A stretch of 64,000 nt of DNA, taken from the NCBI GenBank assembly GCA_900175165.2, contig FWWN02000619.1:81464-145463 (forward strand), in the 5' to 3' direction. Made by a program: the position numbers and the translations under genes. The stretch's first letter is position 1. The number at the start of each line of letters is the position of its first letter. Below the pieces are notes generated by a model, which did no database searches, was not told where the DNA came from, and worked only from the letters and a program-made list of their open reading frames with translations. Source of the stretch: Rhizomucor pusillus (Eukaryota > Mucoromycota > Mucoromycetes > Mucorales > Lichtheimiaceae). Positions 59,036 through 64,000 of this stretch are shown here, in pieces.

Positions 59036-61426
59036 AGCACACTGAGGATGCCGAGGAGTCGGACATCGAGCAGGATATATACCTTGCTTGTTTGCTAGCC
59101 TTAATGCCAGGAAGATATAATAATTATGGTGCATACTGCATATTTATCCATAAGGCCCGAAGGAAAAAGCTATGCAGCTAGCCATGCTTTGCTGAGCGAC
59201 CGTAGTAGAGACCAATTGCAGAGGCTGGAATGGCCAAGCAAATGCCTGCCCTGAAACATTTTCGGGACGGTGCGAAAATCAGGTCCTGTAGTTCGGGTGA
59301 GCTAGGAAGAACGGTGGAAATTGTCAATCGAAATGAGCTAGACTGCTAATTATGAAAGGTTCCAGGCTATCGCAATGACAGAAAAGGATATTAAACTCAT
59401 CGATATACATGTGACCTGGAATTTTGCATCATCCATCGTGCTTTAGATAGCACGACTGCTGCTTACTAAGTGACAGTTTACGGCAGCATTTGTAAAAAAT
59501 AGCGCCCATCCATTTTAAATGTGAGCTAGACTGCAGAGTTTGCATAATGTTGGAAACGAGAACAATCGAGGCAAGGCCTTACTCAAAAAGATGTACGCTT
59601 GTGCGGGGATATGCCCTTTATGAAAACGAAGGTACGGTGCTCCCCCAGGTTTCCAGTGAATCCCAGCAGTCGAGGCAAAGCGAACCGCGGAGCGGGGACC
59701 CTTTATTACCTTTTACGAACTTATAGTTATGTTTCACGTAACACTTGATTCCGCACGGGCCATTGTGTTCCTTAACTGTTGGGCAAGAAGACTTGGTAAA
59801 AAAAAAGCGAACATAGCAAGGATTGAAGATCGGAATGGGACCATTGCGTAGAAACATCCATACAAATCAGAATTGTGCCCCCATCGAGATTGGCAGATCA
59901 TAGACTTGCTACAGTGCATACCCATAAAAATAATCAACCAGATCAGTGCGCAGGCATGAGAAAAGAAGCCAAAGAAACTCTATTTTGGCGGCGATAGAGG
60001 CTAGAACGTGTCTGTCTTACCTTAACAATACCCAATTTAGCGTGTGAGCTCATTGATCTTCTTTGCACAACCGTTTGTGTACTTGCTTATCAGCATAGCT
60101 GTCCCCTTTGGGGTCATGAGACGTTATCAAATTTGCATTAGACTGACGACAACCACACTTCCTGACTTTATGTCTGCTTCATCGTCCACCGCTTAGTATA
60201 CACGCGATGCAAGATGATCTTGTTTTAGAATCATGTATTTCTATAATGACACGAGACTTGATTGGTTCCTGCCATCTAGCACATCCCTCGCCTACTAACT
60301 CCTAGATTGCAGGGACCCAAAGGGGTAGGCTTTTCCATGTGCTTGTAAAATAAGATTCTTCCTAGAGACCCATCGTCATCGTGGTGGGCCTTACTCTGCT
60401 GGTACCGACGAAAACGAAAGCAGCGCAGGCGGCAGCTGCCATTATTATTCATTTTGGGATAACTTTTTTCTTTTTTGCGGGGTCTGAGCAAATGCATACC
60501 ATCGTACGACGATGGGGTTTTTTTGTCACTAGATTCTATACAGTTTGACCTGTTTGCTGCAACGATTGGTTGAAAGAACACCTTGGCAACAATTTGGGGG
60601 TTTACACAGATCAACAATGAAGCCCAGCGGGGTACACACACCCGTGTATCAATGTTTTTCCGTCCGGGACATACCGATGGGTTCAGCTAAAAGGTGAGAA
60701 ACGATATGTGGAGACCCACGCAGAAAAAGAGCCAGAGAACAGGGATTCCGAAGAGTCGAAGAAAAAAAAAAAGAGAAAACCATGTGCGTGCCTTGTTGGG
60801 GGCTGAGCCATATGACCTACATGGGCCATGCTTTTTTGCTGGCCCAACGCAATGGGTGCACCCCGCGGGGTTGCCTTGACTACGTGCTGGTGCTGTTGGT
60901 GTGGTCGAAACCCCTTCATTGGCCTTATATAGAGGAAATATATCATACAGAGTAGAATAAAAGGGGGGTTCCTGGCACACAGTGTCCTTTTACCTCGGAC
61001 AGCAGCCGGTGGCCAATGGAATTAGTCTTATATATAAAAAAAAATTGCGTTTTGTATTAGTTGGATCGGCTCGGTCCGGCTGGGTGAAATCGGGTAACAT
61101 TGTGAAGAAAAGAAGGCGTTGTTCCCAGAATGTGCTGTTGGATGTGGGGAACTTGAGTGTTTGCGGAGAAACGGGGGGAAGTCAGCGGGAAGAAGGGGGG
61201 AAAAGGTTGAGATGGGCACCATCGAAATCACCAATCAGAGAACTCAACCGCCACATCATTTGTGTGTGGGGGATGGAAGGGCCCTTCTTTTACCTCGGCT
61301 GAATAAGAAATGTCCATATTTAAAACAGGTGTCCTTGTTTTCACCTTTTCTGTCTTTTCTTTTTTCTTCCTCCTCCTCTTCTTCCTCCCAATCTATCCTT
61401 TTTCTTCTTCCTTTCAGCTAGGGCCC

Positions 61427-63766
61427 ATGTCCCGACAGTCTTCGTCAGAGCAGCAGCCAAGGCGTGTAAAGGTTACTCTTGCGTGCATTGTGTGCCGCAA
61501 AAAGAAAGTGAAATGTGATGGTGTGCAACCATCCTGTTCGCGTTGCAAAAACTCTGGTACCCACTGCGAATATTCGGATCGACCTAGAAAACGTGGTCCC
61601 CCCAAGGGTTACGTCGAAGTCATTGAAAACCGTGCACATCGCATCGAGACATTGCTAGGTAACAAGAAGATCGATCCACGCTACGTTTCTTCCTCTCCCC
61701 CAACTGCTGCTATTGCAAGTCCTACTACCGCCGGTAATTATATAATGCAAAATATCCCGCCACACGCACGCACACTTTCAGCCTCATGCTAAAATATCAC
61801 ACTCTTTTTCTTCTCTGAATATACGCCGCGCAGCTCCTGCTTCCTCCTCATCATGTGCCAATGAAATACAGAAATTGGTTGCAGATGCTGTCTGCACAGT
61901 AGAAGTCAAGTTATCCTCGATCCAAGCAAGCTTGCCTGTACGTTTGTCGTTTCAGTATTATTTTCTTTTACATTTGTTGCCAAGGACGTTTGTTTTTTTC
62001 TGATAAGTTCCATCTTTTTCTGTTTTTCTCTAGGGCAGCCAAGGCAGCGTTTGCGATTCTTCCCCCGTTGAAATTGACGACTGGTGCGACAAGTTTTTCA
62101 AGCATTTCAATGTCCTCTTTCCCATCTTGTCAAAACCGCATTTCATGCATCAAATCGAGCAGGACCAGATCGATCCAAGGCTGCGCTGCGCCGTTTACGC
62201 CGTTGGATGTCGATACGCCAACCCGAGGGAGCAAAGCGGCAAGATCTGGTTCGACAAGTGTCTTGACATGCTTTCATCATGTTCGCACGATAGTATTTTG
62301 ACGGTGCAGGTAATTTACAAAAAGAGCCACATGTGGAAACAAGCATGATGCTCACGTGACCGATTCAGGCATTAGCCATCATTTGCTGGTATGCTTACCT
62401 CATAGGTGATCTGCAGAAATGTTGCGCGTTGCAGCAAAAATTGGCCCAAGCTGTCCAAAATGCGAACCTCGCGCAAGAATCGGCTGGTCACATTGTCGAT
62501 CAAGAAATGGCTCGACGAGCGTTCTGGGTATCGGTGGTGATAGATCAATGGCTTGCAGTTTGCACTGGCCACCGGTTCTTGACATGCAAAGCAAATGTCA
62601 AGCAACCGCATCTGGAAGACAGTCAGCTGTCTGCTATCGACAGCCGGAAACTGCAACTCCATCAGCAGTCGTCGCCGCCCAAGCACGAGGATGATCTGTC
62701 TGTTGAATCTGCTCTTCAGGTGGCAGCGTTTTCAGAAATGATCAAATTATCCAACATTGTCGGCCAGGCACACTACGCAGCAGCAGACTCGTCCTTGGAA
62801 ACCGCGCTGACAGCTTGGCTCTTGAGTTTACCGCCCTACTTGGAATACGGCAGCAAATCTAGCACGGATGGAAGTCCTCCCTCAGCCGTTGCCAGGATAT
62901 TCCATATCCTCTACTACACTGTGCAAATCTTGCTTCATCGTGATCGCCGCTCTGATCCCTTTAGCAGCATCTGCACAACAGCCGCAAACACGATCGTACA
63001 TATTTCTGAACAGATGCTCCACGACAGCCAGGACCGATATCTCCACAATGTATTCGGCCTCGCTTTGACACTTGCATCGTCAATCCACCTGCGCGACGCA
63101 CGCGCTTCAAAGAATACGCACAACAGCTTGCCAGCGGAAATTAATCTTGGCAAAAGCTTGCGGATACTCAAAGATGCAAACTGCACAGTGCTTTTGCAAG
63201 TCGACTTTGACAGGCTTTTGCATCGATTCCTAGTCGGCCGCTGCGGTATCGTGATCGATGGTCACCATGACAATGCCTCCTCGCAACATCACCATGCGCC
63301 AACGCGAACTGTCACCAACAATATGAAGCGGCCTTGCGTTGTGGATGATCTCGAACGTGCTGTCAAACGCCCCTCTTTTGACTTTTCTCGCTGGTTACCT
63401 CCGGAAATGATGCAGGAAACCCAACGCCTGTCGACACCTGCTCACCACGAAGCGCCTTCCATGTCGACAGGTATCGAGACGACTACGACTACGACTACAA
63501 CAACGGCGGCAGCAGCAGTTGCCGCCACGTCTTCTCCCGCTCTCTGCATGGCGGATTTGTTGGCCGAACCATGCTACTGGTTGCAACACGAGTTCCAACC
63601 TTCCCCACATTCGCCATCTATCACTACAACCGGAGCATTGACCAACTCGCCCGAAATCAGCACACCCGCAGGCTCGTCCTACCATTCGTCTTTGGATTTG
63701 TTCCCAAAGGAATTCGACAATGTCTACACTTTCTGTGCACCTGACCTGCTCAACGAATTCATTTAA
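61427..63766 (+). CDS. Zn(II)2Cys6 transcription factor
   Basis: Four exons: 61427..61733, 61834..61937, 62034..62309, 62369..63766 (694 aa). The DNA-binding domain is near the N-terminus, with six cysteines in ACIVCRKKKVKCDGVQPSCS and RCKNSGTHCEYSDRPRKRGP. A fungal-specific middle homology region follows, IDDWCDKFFKHFNVLFPILS then KPHFMHQIEQDQIDPRLRCA, and the helical VDQEMARRAFWVSVVIDQWL segment. The C-terminus is Thr/Ala/Ser-rich. The target genes are unknown. The basic RKRGPPKGYVEVIENRAHRI linker with coiled coil suggests dimer binding. A long leader with pyrimidine tracts and a CTTTCAG acceptor-like site (61410..61417) suggests a 5'-UTR intron. Confidence 0.92.
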
Positions 63767-64000
63767 TCCCTCTCTGTCTACCTTTCTTCGTCAATATCCC
63801 TGTCCACTCGTTTTACTTTCACTCACTATTGCCTCTTCTTTCGAAACATGCATTTATCCTTTATTATTTGCTGATTTACTTTTTGTTCCTTATTCCTTCC
63901 CATGCTCCAATTCTTCTTTCCATTCTTCTCTTGCGGCTCTTTCTCCCCATTGTTTTTATACGTTATCTTTCTCTTCTTTTTCGTTATCTTTTTTTTTTTT
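63767..64000. other. 3' flank of the Zn(II)2Cys6 gene
   Basis: CT- and T-rich sequence to the window end, with no coding frame. The final run of T (63990..64000) is at the edge. Confidence 0.4.

Larger units (their letters stand above)
55451..61426. other. About 6-kb gene desert upstream of the Zn(II)2Cys6 regulator
   Basis: No complete gene could be built here, in contrast to the rest of the window. It contains a CA microsatellite (56267..56286), two orphan open frames near 58.2-59.0 kb (listed separately), and AT-rich stretches. No tRNA, rRNA or recognisable transposase was found. It may be a long regulatory region, a decayed transposon nest, or host a non-coding transcript. TATATATAAAAA at about 61030..61041 is a possible TATA region for the downstream gene. 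Confidence 0.5.

Noticed and set aside
60276..60980. Minus-strand frames of 90-120 codons in the gene desert
   Set aside because: Mutually overlapping, unusual composition, no start context or family.

Overview
The window is nuclear DNA of a filamentous, early-diverging fungus, most likely Mucoromycota (Mucorales-like). Reasons: very dense gene packing, multi-exon genes with short introns (mostly 55-80 nt, about 82 inferred here), CT-rich leaders, a ZNFX1/Hrr1-type RNAi helicase, a TPX2-like spindle protein, fungal Zn(II)2Cys6, ATG15, Crh-type GH16 and Slm-type PH proteins, and the C-terminal relic of a non-LTR retrotransposon. No rRNA, tRNA, CRISPR or plasmid feature was recognised. Exon boundaries were inferred by eye from GT/GC...AG sites, reading-frame closure and family similarity; in every spliced gene reported as complete the exon lengths sum to a whole number of codons.

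Layout. 0-14.8 kb: start of a Cys-Gly dipeptidase (DUG1), ZNFX1-like helicase, TPX2-like protein, Rpp14-like RNase P subunit overlapping tail-to-tail with a Slm1-like PH protein, COX12, dienelactone hydrolase, retrotransposon relic, QCR10-like subunit. 15-24.7 kb: secreted Crh-type GH16 with an in-frame UGA-CUA followed by an open extension, a PH-domain protein, DED1/DDX3 RNA helicase, DHHC palmitoyltransferase, urease accessory protein UreD. 24.8-33.4 kb: alpha/beta hydrolase, an unresolved RG-rich locus, a 1499-residue GM130-like golgin. 34-42 kb: amino acid transporter, MFS transporter and small GPI-type secreted protein separated by large empty regions. 42.6-55.3 kb: unknown His-rich coiled-coil protein, DNA primase large subunit, ATG15 lipase, EFG1, mitochondrial uS4m (NAM9), cystinosin (ERS1) and a Pumilio protein. 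55.3-61.4 kb is a gene desert leading to a Zn(II)2Cys6 transcription factor at 61.4-63.8 kb.

The genes are mostly unrelated housekeeping functions: RNA biology (helicases, RNase P, rRNA processing, PUF), respiration (COX12, QCR10), membrane traffic and lipids (golgin, Slm, DHHC, ATG15, cystinosin), cell cycle (TPX2, primase) and cell wall (GH16). No biosynthetic cluster is evident.

The strongest unusual signal is the GH16 gene: its catalytic domain ends at TGA-CTA, the known eukaryotic read-through context, followed in frame by 77 open codons forming a Ser/Pro linker and a GPI-signal-like hydrophobic tail. This suggests one gene giving a free secreted and a wall/membrane-anchored transglycosylase through stop-codon read-through. 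Second-line signals are several GC-AG introns, very small exons, three ACGCG boxes upstream of the primase gene, and a frame-disrupted RG-repeat locus with two overlapping open frames.
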